Source of the DNA: Chitinophaga pinensis
Lineage (GTDB): Bacteria > Bacteroidota > Bacteroidia > Flavobacteriales > Flavobacteriaceae
DNA length: 35,843 nt
Assembly: GCA_945873505.1 (NCBI GenBank)
Contig: CAMCDQ010000021.1
Location: forward strand, 1 to 35,843
Direction of reading: 5' to 3'
Shown: piece after piece, positions 9,837 to 17,854 of the stretch
How the letters are laid out: each line of letters opens with the position of its first letter
How positions within the stretch are numbered: position 1 is the stretch's first letter
Made by a program: the position numbers and the translations under genes
Notes under the pieces: model-generated
Seen by the model: the letters and a program-made list of their open reading frames with translations, nothing else
What the model was told of the DNA's origin: nothing
Databases searched by the model: none

Positions 9837-10424
9837 ATGAAAAAGGAATATACATTATCGGTTTACACGGAAAATCAAGTTGGTTTACTCAATAAAATCG
9901 CGATTATTTTTTCGAGAAGAAAAATCAATTTAGAGAGTTTGAATTCTTCACCAAGTGAAATTGATAAAATCTACAGATTTACAATTGTAATTATTGAAAC
10001 AGAAACTGTTGTCAATAATATTGTGCGTCAATTAGAAAAAATTGTTGATGTTTTCAAAGTGTATGCTAATACCAATGAAGAAATCGTTTGGCAACAAATG
10101 GCGTTGTATAAAGTTCCAACTTCTATCATTATGAAAGAAGTAAAAGTAGAGCGTTTACTTCGTGAATATGGAGCAAAAGCTGTAGTAATTCGAGAAGATT
10201 ATACTGTTTTTGAAGCAACTGGTCAAGACGACGAAATCAACAACTTACTTACCGAATTGGGTAAATATGGATTGATAGAATTTGTCCGAAGTTCAAGAAT
10301 TGCTATCATAAAATCTAGTGAAGGAGTTCATAAAAAGGTTTTGGATATGGAAAAAAATGATCCCACTAAAAAACCAATTAACAACGAATTTTTGAATCAT
10401 AAGAGTATGATTTTTCAAATGTAA
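9837..10424 (+). CDS. ilvN: Acetolactate synthase, small (regulatory) subunit
   Basis: The regulatory partner of IlvB that normally confers valine feedback inhibition. Residues about 4-78 are an ACT domain (YTLSVYTENQVGLLNKIAIIF). The remainder includes VERLLREYGAKAVVIREDYTVFEATG, the usual C-terminal domain of the small subunit. At 195 residues it is somewhat longer than the roughly 160-residue enterobacterial IlvH because of a C-terminal extension. It lies between ilvB and ilvC, as expected for the operon. Confidence 0.93.
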   Translation: MKKEYTLSVYTENQVGLLNKIAIIFSRRKINLESLNSSPSEIDKIYRFTIVIIETETVVNNIVRQLEKIVDVFKVYANTNEEIVWQQMALYKVPTSIIMKEVKVERLLREYGAKAVVIREDYTVFEATGQDDEINNLLTELGKYGLIEFVRSSRIAIIKSSEGVHKKVLDMEKNDPTKKPINNEFLNHKSMIFQM

Positions 10425-10449
10425 AAATAAATAAACACAAACACTAACC

Positions 10450-10484
10450 GCTTAAAGCCTATTGCATATAGCTAAAAGCAAAAA
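10450..10484 (+). repeat. Degenerate 7-bp repeat array before ilvC
   Basis: Five consecutive 7-base units each start with GC, for example GCTTAAA (10450) and GCATATA (10464). The array ends 10 bp before the ilvC start. It is one of several arrays in this window that share the period but not the sequence. Confidence 0.6.
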
Positions 10485-10494
10485 AAATTAAAAA

Positions 10495-11973
10495 ATGTCA
10501 AATTATTTCAATTCACTTCCTCACCGACTTAAAGTTCAAGAATTAGGAAAATGTGATTTAATGTTAAGTACCGAATTTTCTGATGGTGTAAACTATCTAA
10601 TTGGTAAAAAGATTGTCATCATTGGTTGTGGCGCACAAGGATTGGCTCAAGGCCAAAATATGAAAGACAGTGGACTTACAGTGGCTTATGCTTTGAGAAA
10701 AGAAGCCATTGAAAGCAACCGTGCCTCTTATCAAAATGCGGTTGCAAATGGGTTTGAAGTTGGAACTTTTGAAGAAATAATCCCATCTGCGGATTTAGTT
10801 TCTAATTTGGCGCCAGACAAACAACATACTTCTGTTATCAATAAAATTATTCCTTTGATGAAAAAAGGAGCTTGTTTGTCCTACTCACATGGATTTAATA
10901 TTGTGGAAGAAGGAACGCAAATTCGTAAAGACATAACTGTGGTTATGATTGCACCAAAATCGCCAGCTTCGGAAGTTCGTGCCGAATATTTACGTGGTTT
11001 TGGAGTGCCAACACTTATTGCTGTTCACTCGGATAATGACCCAAATGGTGACGGTTTGCAAATTGCAAAAGCCTATTGCGTTGGAACTGGCGGTCACAAA
11101 GCCGGAGTTTTACTTTCTTCATTTGTGGCTGAAGTAAAATCGGATTTAATGGGAGAACAAACCATTCTATGTGGGCTGTTGCAAACAGGTTCTATCCTAA
11201 GTTTCAACAAAATGGTTGAAAAAGGAGTTGAAGCTTCCTATGCATCAAAGTTGGTTCAATACGGATGGGAGACAATTACAGAAGCCCTGAAAATTGGTGG
11301 AATTACCAATATGATGGATCGATTATCCAATCCTGCTAAAATTGAAGCATTCAAATTATCTGAAGAATTGAAAGACATTATGCGACCCCTTTTTGTGAAA
11401 CACATGGACGATATTTTGTCGGGAGAATTTTCTAAAACAATGATGGAAGATTGGGCTGAAGGCGATAAAAATTTATTGACTTGGAGAGACGCTACTGGCG
11501 AAACAGATTTTGAAAAAACCGCAGCAGGAGCAGTAGAAATATCCGAACAAGACTATTTTGATAATGCTACTTTATTGGTTGCATTTGTAAAATCAGGCGT
11601 TGAATTGGCTTATGAAACGATGACGTTATCTGGAATTAAAAATGAATCTGCTTATTACGAATCTTTGCACGAAGCGCCGCTAATTGCAAATACGATTGCG
11701 CGCAAGAAACTATATGAAATGAACCGAGTAATTTCTGATACTGCAGAATACGGGTGTTATTTATTTGACCACGCTTGCAAACCGCTTTTAGCTGATTTTA
11801 TGAGTAAAGTGGAAACCAATTTAATCGGAAAAAACTATAATACTTCCGCAAATGGAAGCGTTGATAATTTTGAATTGGTAAAAGTAAATGCCGCTATTCG
11901 CAACCATTCTATTGAAATTTGCGGAGCAGAACTTCGCGAAATAATGACCGCAATGAAAAAAATTGTTGAATAA
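10495..11973 (+). CDS. ilvC: Ketol-acid reductoisomerase, class II (long form)
   Basis: It isomerises and reduces acetolactate or acetohydroxybutyrate with NADPH and Mg2+. The 492 residues fit the class II long form with a duplicated C-terminal knotted domain (class I enzymes are about 330). The Rossmann loop is GCGAQG at 44-49. [20 protein letters not shown] and [13 protein letters not shown] are the conserved metal/substrate segments of the long form; the latter contains the Asp and Glu ligands. A second copy of the domain runs from about residue 350 to the end. It is separated from ilvN by 70 bp that hold a 7-bp repeat array. Confidence 0.97.
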   Translation: MSNYFNSLPHRLKVQELGKCDLMLSTEFSDGVNYLIGKKIVIIGCGAQGLAQGQNMKDSGLTVAYALRKEAIESNRASYQNAVANGFEVGTFEEIIPSADLVSNLAPDKQHTSVINKIIPLMKKGACLSYSHGFNIVEEGTQIRKDITVVMIAPKSPASEVRAEYLRGFGVPTLIAVHSDNDPNGDGLQIAKAYCVGTGGHKAGVLLSSFVAEVKSDLMGEQTILCGLLQTGSILSFNKMVEKGVEASYASKLVQYGWETITEALKIGGITNMMDRLSNPAKIEAFKLSEELKDIMRPLFVKHMDDILSGEFSKTMMEDWAEGDKNLLTWRDATGETDFEKTAAGAVEISEQDYFDNATLLVAFVKSGVELAYETMTLSGIKNESAYYESLHEAPLIANTIARKKLYEMNRVISDTAEYGCYLFDHACKPLLADFMSKVETNLIGKNYNTSANGSVDNFELVKVNAAIRNHSIEICGAELREIMTAMKKIVE

Positions 11974-11999
11974 AATTTACCATTCTTTTGGATAATAAT

Positions 12000-13244
12000 A
12001 TGAATGTATTTGAAGAAGTAATGCAAGCAAAAATTCAGTTAAACGGGGTGGTATTCACTACTCCGTTAGCTGAAAACAGAAATCTATCCGAAGAATTTCA
12101 AGCAACTATTCTATTAAAAAGAGAAGATTTGCAAGTGGTACGTTCCTATAAAATTCGAGGCGCTTACAATAAAATCAGCACCCTTTCTGATGCCGATAAA
12201 ACCCGAGAAATTGTTTGTGCAAGTGCTGGAAATCATGCACAAGGTGTTGCGTATTCTTGTCATTTATTAAAAATTAAGGGCAAGATTTATATGCCCAAAA
12301 CCACTCCAAAACAAAAAATAAAACAAGTGCAATTGTTCGGTAAAGAATTTGTAGAAATTGTGCTTACCGGAGATACTTTTGACGATGCGTATGCAAAAGC
12401 ATTTGAATATGCAACTGAAAATAATCGGCCTTTTATTCCGCCTTTTGACGACCTAAAAGTAATTGCAGGTCAAGGAACTGTGGGCTTAGAAATTTTAGAT
12501 GTTGCAACTATTGCCATAGATTATGTATTTGTGCCCGTTGGTGGTGGGGGATTAATTTCTGGGCTTTCAACCGTTTTCAAAAAGTTAAGTCCAAATACAA
12601 AAATAATTGGTGTTGAACCTGAGGGTGCACCATCAATGAAAACTGCACTTGCAGACGGCACCAATACTCGATTGGAAAACATCGATAAATTTGTGGATGG
12701 TGCTGCCGTGAAGCAAGTTGGTTCGCTGAATTTTGAAATCTGTAAAAATACTATCGACGATGTAATCCTTGTTCCTGAAGGGAAAGTGTGTACAACAATT
12801 TTACGATTGTATAATGAAGAAGCTATGGTTGTGGAACCTGCGGGCGCATTGAGCATTGCAGCTTTGGATTTTTACAAAGATGAAATTAAAGGTAAAACTG
12901 TAGTTTGTATTGTCAGTGGGAGTAATAACGACATTGAAAGAACTGCAGAAATCAAAGAGCGTTCTTTACTTTATGAAGGATTGATGCACTATTTTATGAT
13001 ACAATTTCCACAACGTCCAGGTACATTAAAAGAGTTTGTAAATGACATTTTAGGCCCTGAAGATGATATTACCTATTTCCAATTCAAACAGAAAAACAGT
13101 CGAGAATCGGGACCAGTTATTGTTGGTTTGGAACTCAAAAACAGAACCGATGTTTTGGCCATCAAAACAAGAATGAACAACAAAGGATTTCAATTCAATT
13201 ATTTGAATGATAAAGAGGAATTGTTTGCTCAATTAATTGGATAA
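12000..13244 (+). CDS. ilvA: Threonine ammonia-lyase (threonine deaminase)
   Basis: It converts threonine to 2-ketobutyrate, committing carbon to isoleucine. I chose the ATG at 12000 (414 residues) over an in-frame TTG at 11988 because ATG is normal here and nothing supports the TTG. PLP Lys51 lies in RSYKIRGAYNK, SAGNHAQGVA binds substrate and GGGGLISG binds the phosphate. Residues about 325-414 form one ACT-like regulatory domain (HYFMIQFPQRPGTLKEF), so feedback control by isoleucine is likely. It closes the ilv cluster; no terminator hairpin follows, only a dispersed repeat. Confidence 0.95.
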   Translation: MNVFEEVMQAKIQLNGVVFTTPLAENRNLSEEFQATILLKREDLQVVRSYKIRGAYNKISTLSDADKTREIVCASAGNHAQGVAYSCHLLKIKGKIYMPKTTPKQKIKQVQLFGKEFVEIVLTGDTFDDAYAKAFEYATENNRPFIPPFDDLKVIAGQGTVGLEILDVATIAIDYVFVPVGGGGLISGLSTVFKKLSPNTKIIGVEPEGAPSMKTALADGTNTRLENIDKFVDGAAVKQVGSLNFEICKNTIDDVILVPEGKVCTTILRLYNEEAMVVEPAGALSIAALDFYKDEIKGKTVVCIVSGSNNDIERTAEIKERSLLYEGLMHYFMIQFPQRPGTLKEFVNDILGPEDDITYFQFKQKNSRESGPVIVGLELKNRTDVLAIKTRMNNKGFQFNYLNDKEELFAQLIG

Positions 13245-13270
13245 AAAATAATTTTATCATTTTTCCTACT

Positions 13271-13361
13271 CCCCTAGCCCTGATTGAAATGGAAAGCTTT
13301 TTGAAAAAAACTTGAAATGGAAAGCAGGAAACCTGACTTCCGTCAGGCAGGTAGCTCCTAA
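13271..13361 (+). repeat. Dispersed GGAAAGC repeat, copy 1, with a nested 20-bp insertion
   Basis: The copy has a CCC-TGATTGAAAT head, GGAAAGC (13311-13317), a short imperfect hairpin, a second GGAAAGC (13319-13325), then GGAAA and TAGCTCC. Between the last two (13332-13351) lies a 20-bp segment whose first 16 bases fold as CCTGAC-TTCC-GTCAGG. Copy 2 at 20579-20720 has the same order without the insertion. It occupies the ilvA-hydroxylase gap. Confidence 0.6.
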
Positions 13362-13406
13362 TAATTTAAAAAAATAGGTTTAAAACTAAGAAATCCGTAA
13401 TTTTTA

Positions 13407-13438
13407 TTGGATTTTAGGTTAAAAAAATAGTACTTTTA
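13407..13438 (+). promoter_or_regulatory. Promoter of the aromatic amino acid hydroxylase gene
   Basis: TTG at 13407-13409 and TACTTTTA at 13431-13438 are spaced by 21 bp, a fair match to TTG-N17-23-TAnnTTTG except the last base. The start codon follows at 13461. Confidence 0.45.
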
Positions 13439-13460
13439 CTGTTACCTATTCGGTTTAATT

Positions 13461-15206
13461 ATGAAAGCACCATTTGAAAGTAATCCACTTATAGAGCGAC
13501 TTCCAGCGCATTTAAAACAGTTTATAAAGCCACAGGAATATTCTGATTACACTCCTATAAATCAGGCAGTTTGGCGTTATGTGATGCGTAAAAACGTGAG
13601 TTATTTATCGAAAGTTGCGCATGAATCGTATTTGAATGGGTTAAAAAAAACGGGGCTTGAAATTGATAACATTCCAAATATGTATGGAATGAATCGGATT
13701 TTAAAGGAAATTGGTTGGGCCGCAGTTGCTGTTGACGGATTTATTCCGCCCAATGCTTTTATGGAATTTCAGGCGTATAATGTACTTGTAATTGCCTCAG
13801 ATATTCGTCAATTGGAGCATATTGAATACACGCCCGCACCTGATATTATTCATGAAGGCGCTGGTCACGCACCAATAATTGCTAATCCAGAATATGCCGA
13901 ATATTTGCGTCGTTTTGGAGAAATCGGATGTAAAGCAATTTCTTCAGCATTTGATTATGAAATGTATGAAGCCATTCGTTTGCTTTCAATTGTAAAAGAA
14001 GCGGAAAATACCCCACAATCTGTTATTGATGCCGCGGAACAAAGCGTAAATGACCTTCAAAATAACTCGGGTGAACTGTCAGAAATGGCACAAATTAGAA
14101 ATTTACATTGGTGGACTGTAGAATATGGTTTAATCGGAACTGTTGAAAACCCTAAAATTTATGGCGCTGGTTTGTTGTCGTCTATAGGAGAAAGTGCTTG
14201 GTGTATGACTGATAAAGTTAAGAAAATCCCATACGATATCTCTGCAGCAAATCAAAGTTTTGATATTACAAAACCCCAACCTCAACTTTATGTAACCCCT
14301 GATTTTGCTTATTTAAGTTATGTTTTAGAAGAATTTGCTAATAAAATGGCTTTACGAACTGGCGGTTTATCGGGAATTAAAAAACTGATTCATTCCAAAT
14401 CAATGGGAACAATTGAACTCAGTACAGGGCTTCAAATTTCAGGCGTTTTCTCAAATATTATTGAGTTTGATGGAAAGCCAGTTTATATTCAAACGCAAGG
14501 AAAAACAGCTTTAGCCTATAGAGAAAAAGAATTAGTTGGTCATGGAATTAATCATCATTCGGAAGGTTTTGGAAGTCCAATTGGAAAATTAAAAGGAATA
14601 AATCTTGCTATTGAGGACATGAGTCCAAAAGACTTAAAGGCTTATGGAATATATGAAGGTAAGAAAGTAACATTAGAATTTGAAGGAAATATTACTGTGT
14701 CTGGTAAAATAATCACAGGTTCAAGAAACCTTCAAGGTGCAATTATTATTATTAGTTTTGAAAATTGTACGGTAACTCATAATAATTTACTTCTTTTTAG
14801 CCCAGAATGGGGACGCTATGATATGGCAGTAGGCAAAAAAATAGTTTCAGCATTTTCTGGACCTGCCGATTGTAATAGTTTTGATTTGATAACTCATGTG
14901 CCAAATAGTAAAACAATAAAAACATTAAAAACCCCTGAACGAAAAGAGTTGGAATCTTTATATAAAGAAATCCGTTCCATACGAGAAGGAAAAATGGATA
15001 CAAAAAAAGCATTTGGAATTTTTGAAATTGTAAGTATTAAGCATTCAAATGATTGGTTATTACCACTTGAAATCGCTGAAATTTTGCACAATGAAAAAAA
15101 AGCTGATTTATTGAAAATCGTTTTAAAATATCTTGACAACCTAAAGTCAAAAAGACCCCAAGCGAGCCATTTAATTGAAAATGGGTTAGGATTATTTGAA
15201 AACTAA
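13461..15206 (+). CDS. Aromatic amino acid hydroxylase (phenylalanine 4-monooxygenase), long form
   Basis: A non-haem iron, pterin-dependent hydroxylase, most likely making tyrosine from phenylalanine. The iron triad is visible as His131 and His136 in PDIIHEGAGHAP and Glu221 in WWTVEYGL. Standard bacterial PhhA proteins are about 260-300 residues; this one is 581. The catalytic part covers roughly residues 30-330. The remaining 250 residues are a beta-rich stretch (for example GTIELSTGLQISGVFSNIIEF) and a helical tail, with no motif I recognise. Substrate choice among Phe, Tyr and Trp cannot be fixed from motifs. The gene converges on the crotonase gene with only 4 bp between stops. Confidence 0.9.
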   Translation: MKAPFESNPLIERLPAHLKQFIKPQEYSDYTPINQAVWRYVMRKNVSYLSKVAHESYLNGLKKTGLEIDNIPNMYGMNRILKEIGWAAVAVDGFIPPNAFMEFQAYNVLVIASDIRQLEHIEYTPAPDIIHEGAGHAPIIANPEYAEYLRRFGEIGCKAISSAFDYEMYEAIRLLSIVKEAENTPQSVIDAAEQSVNDLQNNSGELSEMAQIRNLHWWTVEYGLIGTVENPKIYGAGLLSSIGESAWCMTDKVKKIPYDISAANQSFDITKPQPQLYVTPDFAYLSYVLEEFANKMALRTGGLSGIKKLIHSKSMGTIELSTGLQISGVFSNIIEFDGKPVYIQTQGKTALAYREKELVGHGINHHSEGFGSPIGKLKGINLAIEDMSPKDLKAYGIYEGKKVTLEFEGNITVSGKIITGSRNLQGAIIIISFENCTVTHNNLLLFSPEWGRYDMAVGKKIVSAFSGPADCNSFDLITHVPNSKTIKTLKTPERKELESLYKEIRSIREGKMDTKKAFGIFEIVSIKHSNDWLLPLEIAEILHNEKKADLLKIVLKYLDNLKSKRPQASHLIENGLGLFEN

Positions 15207-15210
15207 ATTT

Positions 15211-15963
15211 CTATTGAAAGTGTTTCAAAGCGGCTTTAGTAAACGGGGACAATACTAATTTTCCACTTATAGCTGCTCGTTCTTGAAGGAGTTCGTCCCA
15301 GTTTTCAGTATCTTTCCAAAGTATTTGTTTTAAAGCGGTTAATGCTTCAGGGTTGTAATTAGCGAGATTTTGTGCCAATTTTTGGACGGCTATTTCAAGT
15401 TCCTTATTGTTTTCATAAAGTGACGCATAAAGCCCTTTATTATGCGCCCATTCTGCAGTATAAAAAGCAGTTGCATCTAATGTTAATTGAGTTAGTGCTG
15501 CAATACCAATTTTTCGTTCTATTGCAGGAGCAACTACAAAAGGTCCAATTCCAATGCTTAATTCACTTAATTTTATTGATGCAAATTGAGACGCTAAACA
15601 ATAATCCGTAGCTGCAGCAATGCCAACACCCCCACCAACTGCTTTTCCTTGAACACTTCCAATGATTATTTTTGGACATTTTCTAATCGCATTAATAACA
15701 TTTGCAAAACCAGAAAAAAACAATTTACCAGTTTCTTCATCATTAATTGCACACAATTCTTTAAAACTAGCACCCGCACAAAATGTTTTATCACCATCAC
15801 TTTTTAAAATCACAACTTTCACATCTTCATTGGCACCAATCTTTTCAATAGTTTGGGACAATTTGATCAATAAATCGGAAGGCAATGAATTATGTTCTGG
15901 ATGAAAAAATGAAATGGTAGCAATTCCATTTTTTAAATCTTGTTTTATATATGGTTGTGTCAT
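15211..15963 (-). CDS. Enoyl-CoA hydratase/isomerase (crotonase) family protein
   Basis: A 250-residue crotonase-fold protein likely to act on an acyl-CoA. CAGASFKEL (62-70) and VQGKAVGGGVGIAAATDY (104-121) form the two oxyanion-hole regions. In typical hydratases the second motif reads GGGCELA with a catalytic glutamate; here that position is Gly114. The second glutamate survives as Glu134 in KLSELSIGIGP. Loss of one of two acid residues suggests isomerase or another crotonase chemistry rather than simple hydration. It is transcribed alone, with an upstream region containing an inverted 11-base motif. Confidence 0.85.
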   Translation of the reverse strand: MTQPYIKQDLKNGIATISFFHPEHNSLPSDLLIKLSQTIEKIGANEDVKVVILKSDGDKTFCAGASFKELCAINDEETGKLFFSGFANVINAIRKCPKIIIGSVQGKAVGGGVGIAAATDYCLASQFASIKLSELSIGIGPFVVAPAIERKIGIAALTQLTLDATAFYTAEWAHNKGLYASLYENNKELEIAVQKLAQNLANYNPEALTALKQILWKDTENWDELLQERAAISGKLVLSPFTKAALKHFQ

Positions 15964-16050
15964 TTGTACTAATTAATAGACTTTTGTTTAGCTATAAATT
16001 CAACAAATTATTGAATTCGTTTTAATTACATCAAATGTAGAATTTATTTC

Positions 16051-16100
16051 AAAGTAAAGTAACTTTTGTTTCAAATTTATTCATTTACATACTTTACTTT
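16051..16100 (-). promoter_or_regulatory. Promoter bracketed by an inverted 11-bp motif, crotonase gene
   Basis: AAAGTAAAGTA (16051-16061) and TACTTTACTTT (16090-16100) are perfect inverted copies separated by 28 bp. Between them the minus strand has TAAATTTG (16079-16072), a -7 match. A second -7 match, TACATTTG, lies at 16039-16032. The arrangement suggests an operator pair around the promoter. TACTTTACTTT is also found before the DUF5522-hutU pair. Confidence 0.45.
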
Positions 16101-16191
16101 ACGAAGTTAAAAATCGACTTCAATATTAAAACAAAATAGAATTGACGCAATAAATGATAAAGGCTGGCAAAGTTTGCAGAGCAAATTGAAG

Positions 16192-17142
16192 CTAAAATTT
16201 CATAAAAGGAAATTCACTTTTTAGCTTACTTATTTTTGATTTTAATTGATTCAAGAATTTCAAATGGCTTTCAGAATTAGGATTAAAAGGACGATGTTTC
16301 AGTCCTTTTTGGATTGTTTCGACTCCTTCCATTGTTGAAAATGCGCTTTCAGAAATTGAAGCTTCACAGAATCGCTCCCAGATATAATCAATTGCTACTT
16401 GCGTTGGATGCACCATGTCTTCAGCATAAAATCGATAATCTCGAAGTTCATCCATCATGATTTCATAGGAAGGAAAATACCCTTTTGTAGAATGTAGAAT
16501 ATCAAAAGTAGAATGTATAGCAGAAATTAGATTTGATTTACTTCGTTGATTTTCTGAAAAACCATCTTTGATGTGGCGAACAGGTGAAACTGTAAAGATA
16601 ATAGCACAATTTGGATTTACTTTTTCGATTAAAGCAATTGTATTTTGAATCGATTTTTCAATAGTTGCAACTGATAAAATATTCTTGTCAAATTGATTTT
16701 GAGACACTTTGTGGCAATTGGCGACTACTTTTTCCGATAGTTTATTGCTATAAACCCAAGAAGTTCCATACGTAATAATAATATGTGATGCTTCTGTAAT
16801 TTGTCTATTTGTGACTTTGACTAATTCATTTAATGTCTGTAAAAATTCTTCTTTATTATCATTGCTTACATCTGAATGAACATCAAAACAATGACAACGT
16901 TCATTATGAAAAAAAATATCTTCTTCAGTAAAAAAGTCTAAATTAATAGCTTTAGAAATAATTTTTTCGATTGCCAAAGGATGAAATAAAATCCCAAACG
17001 GGTTACAAGAGTTTTGAAACTTAAAATAATCGAATTTTTCTGCCATATTTACAGCAAAACAAGAACCCAAAGACACAATTTTAGAATTATAATCAATTGG
17101 GGAATTTGATTTTGATATGGGTATTTTGGTTGTAAAATTCAT
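16192..17142 (-). CDS. GSCFA domain protein
   Basis: A 316-residue protein of the GSCFA family, named for the motif seen at residues 26-30 in KIVSLGSCFAVNMAEKF. The family is related to SGNH/GDSL hydrolases, and later blocks fit: ITYGTSWVY, FTVSPVRHIKDGF and DMVHPTQVAIDYIW, the last carrying the D-x-x-H pair of the catalytic triad. The substrate is unknown. There is no signal peptide, so it is probably cytoplasmic. It stands between the crotonase gene and a secreted-protein gene with its own -7 box. Confidence 0.88.
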   Translation of the reverse strand: MNFTTKIPISKSNSPIDYNSKIVSLGSCFAVNMAEKFDYFKFQNSCNPFGILFHPLAIEKIISKAINLDFFTEEDIFFHNERCHCFDVHSDVSNDNKEEFLQTLNELVKVTNRQITEASHIIITYGTSWVYSNKLSEKVVANCHKVSQNQFDKNILSVATIEKSIQNTIALIEKVNPNCAIIFTVSPVRHIKDGFSENQRSKSNLISAIHSTFDILHSTKGYFPSYEIMMDELRDYRFYAEDMVHPTQVAIDYIWERFCEASISESAFSTMEGVETIQKGLKHRPFNPNSESHLKFLNQLKSKISKLKSEFPFMKF

Positions 17143-17210
17143 GTATATAAGTTATTAATTACCTGTTTTCTATTAATCAAGAAGTATTTGTATCTTTTAA
17201 AGCAATATTA

Positions 17211-17218
17211 CAAATTTA
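17211..17218 (-). promoter_or_regulatory. Candidate -7 box of the GSCFA gene
   Basis: The minus strand reads TAAATTTG, matching TAnnTTTG, 68 bp before the start codon. No clear -33 TTG is seen. Confidence 0.4.
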
Positions 17219-17311
17219 CTTACTTTAAACTTGAATTAAATCGAATTTTAGAGTGCATTCTTAAAAAATTCTTAAAAAAAATATTTTACAGTATTCATTT
17301 ACAATTTTAAT

Positions 17312-17319
17312 TATATTTG
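17312..17319 (+). promoter_or_regulatory. -7 box of the secreted helical protein gene
   Basis: TATATTTG is an exact TAnnTTTG match, giving an expected transcript start near 17325 and a leader of about 43 bases before the ATG at 17368. This placement also argues against the in-frame TTG at 17317 being the start codon. Confidence 0.55.
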
Positions 17320-17367
17320 CTAAACTATTTATTAAAACAGTATAAACAAACAACCAAATTAACAAAA

Positions 17368-17769
17368 ATGAAACACTTATTAACAACAATTATTGCAGTT
17401 GGTTTTGCTTTTACAGGAGTTCAAGCACAAGAAAAAGAAGCTGTAAAAGCGCCTCAAGAAAAAACAGCGTCTAAGGAAGACAAAGCAGCCGCAAAAGCTA
17501 AGAAAGAGTCGGATTTATTAGAAGCGTTCAAAACTGCTGGAGTAACTGATGAAGAACAACAAAAAGTTAGAGTAATAATGGACGAAAATGCTGCTTTTGG
17601 AAAAAATTTAAAAGCGGATACTTCACTTTCAGATGAGGATAGAAAAGCTAAGAATAAGGAATATTATAATGTTTCAAACGGAAAGCTAAAAGAATTAATA
17701 GGTGCGGAGAAATACAAAGCTTTCAAAGATGTTCAAAAAGCACAAAAAGAAGCAGCTAAAGCAAACTAG
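17368..17769 (+). CDS. Small secreted Lys/Ala/Glu-rich helical protein
   Basis: A 133-residue protein starting MKHLLTTIIAVGFAFTGVQA, a signal peptide likely cut before QEKEAV. The mature part is charged and helical. The segments VTDEEQQKVRVIMDEN, SLSDEDRKAKNKEY and LIGAEKYKAFKDVQKAQ resemble the L-T-x-x-Q-like helical pattern of Spy/CpxP-type periplasmic proteins, but this similarity is by eye only. I moved the start from an upstream TTG to the ATG at 17368 because that ATG begins the signal peptide and the upstream codons overlap the -7 box. Its function is unknown. Confidence 0.75.
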   Translation: MKHLLTTIIAVGFAFTGVQAQEKEAVKAPQEKTASKEDKAAAKAKKESDLLEAFKTAGVTDEEQQKVRVIMDENAAFGKNLKADTSLSDEDRKAKNKEYYNVSNGKLKELIGAEKYKAFKDVQKAQKEAAKAN

Positions 17770-17793
17770 TTTTTAGTAAACTTTATTATACAT

Positions 17794-17830
17794 AAAAACC
17801 CTTTCAAAAATTAAATTTGAAAGGGTTTTT
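17794..17830. terminator. Bidirectional terminator between the secreted-protein gene and alaS
   Basis: AAAAACCCTTTCAAA (17794-17808) and TTTGAAAGGGTTTTT (17816-17830) pair perfectly, with the A/T tracts giving a T run in both directions. It serves both converging genes. Confidence 0.88.
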
Positions 17831-17854
17831 CTATTTTATATAATTTCAATATTG

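Noticed and set aside
11988..11999. In-frame TTG start for ilvA
   Set aside because: The ATG at 12000 gives a normal N-terminus; the TTG adds four residues without support.
17317..17367. Upstream TTG start for the secreted helical protein
   Set aside because: It lies inside the -7 promoter box, and the later ATG begins a proper signal peptide.
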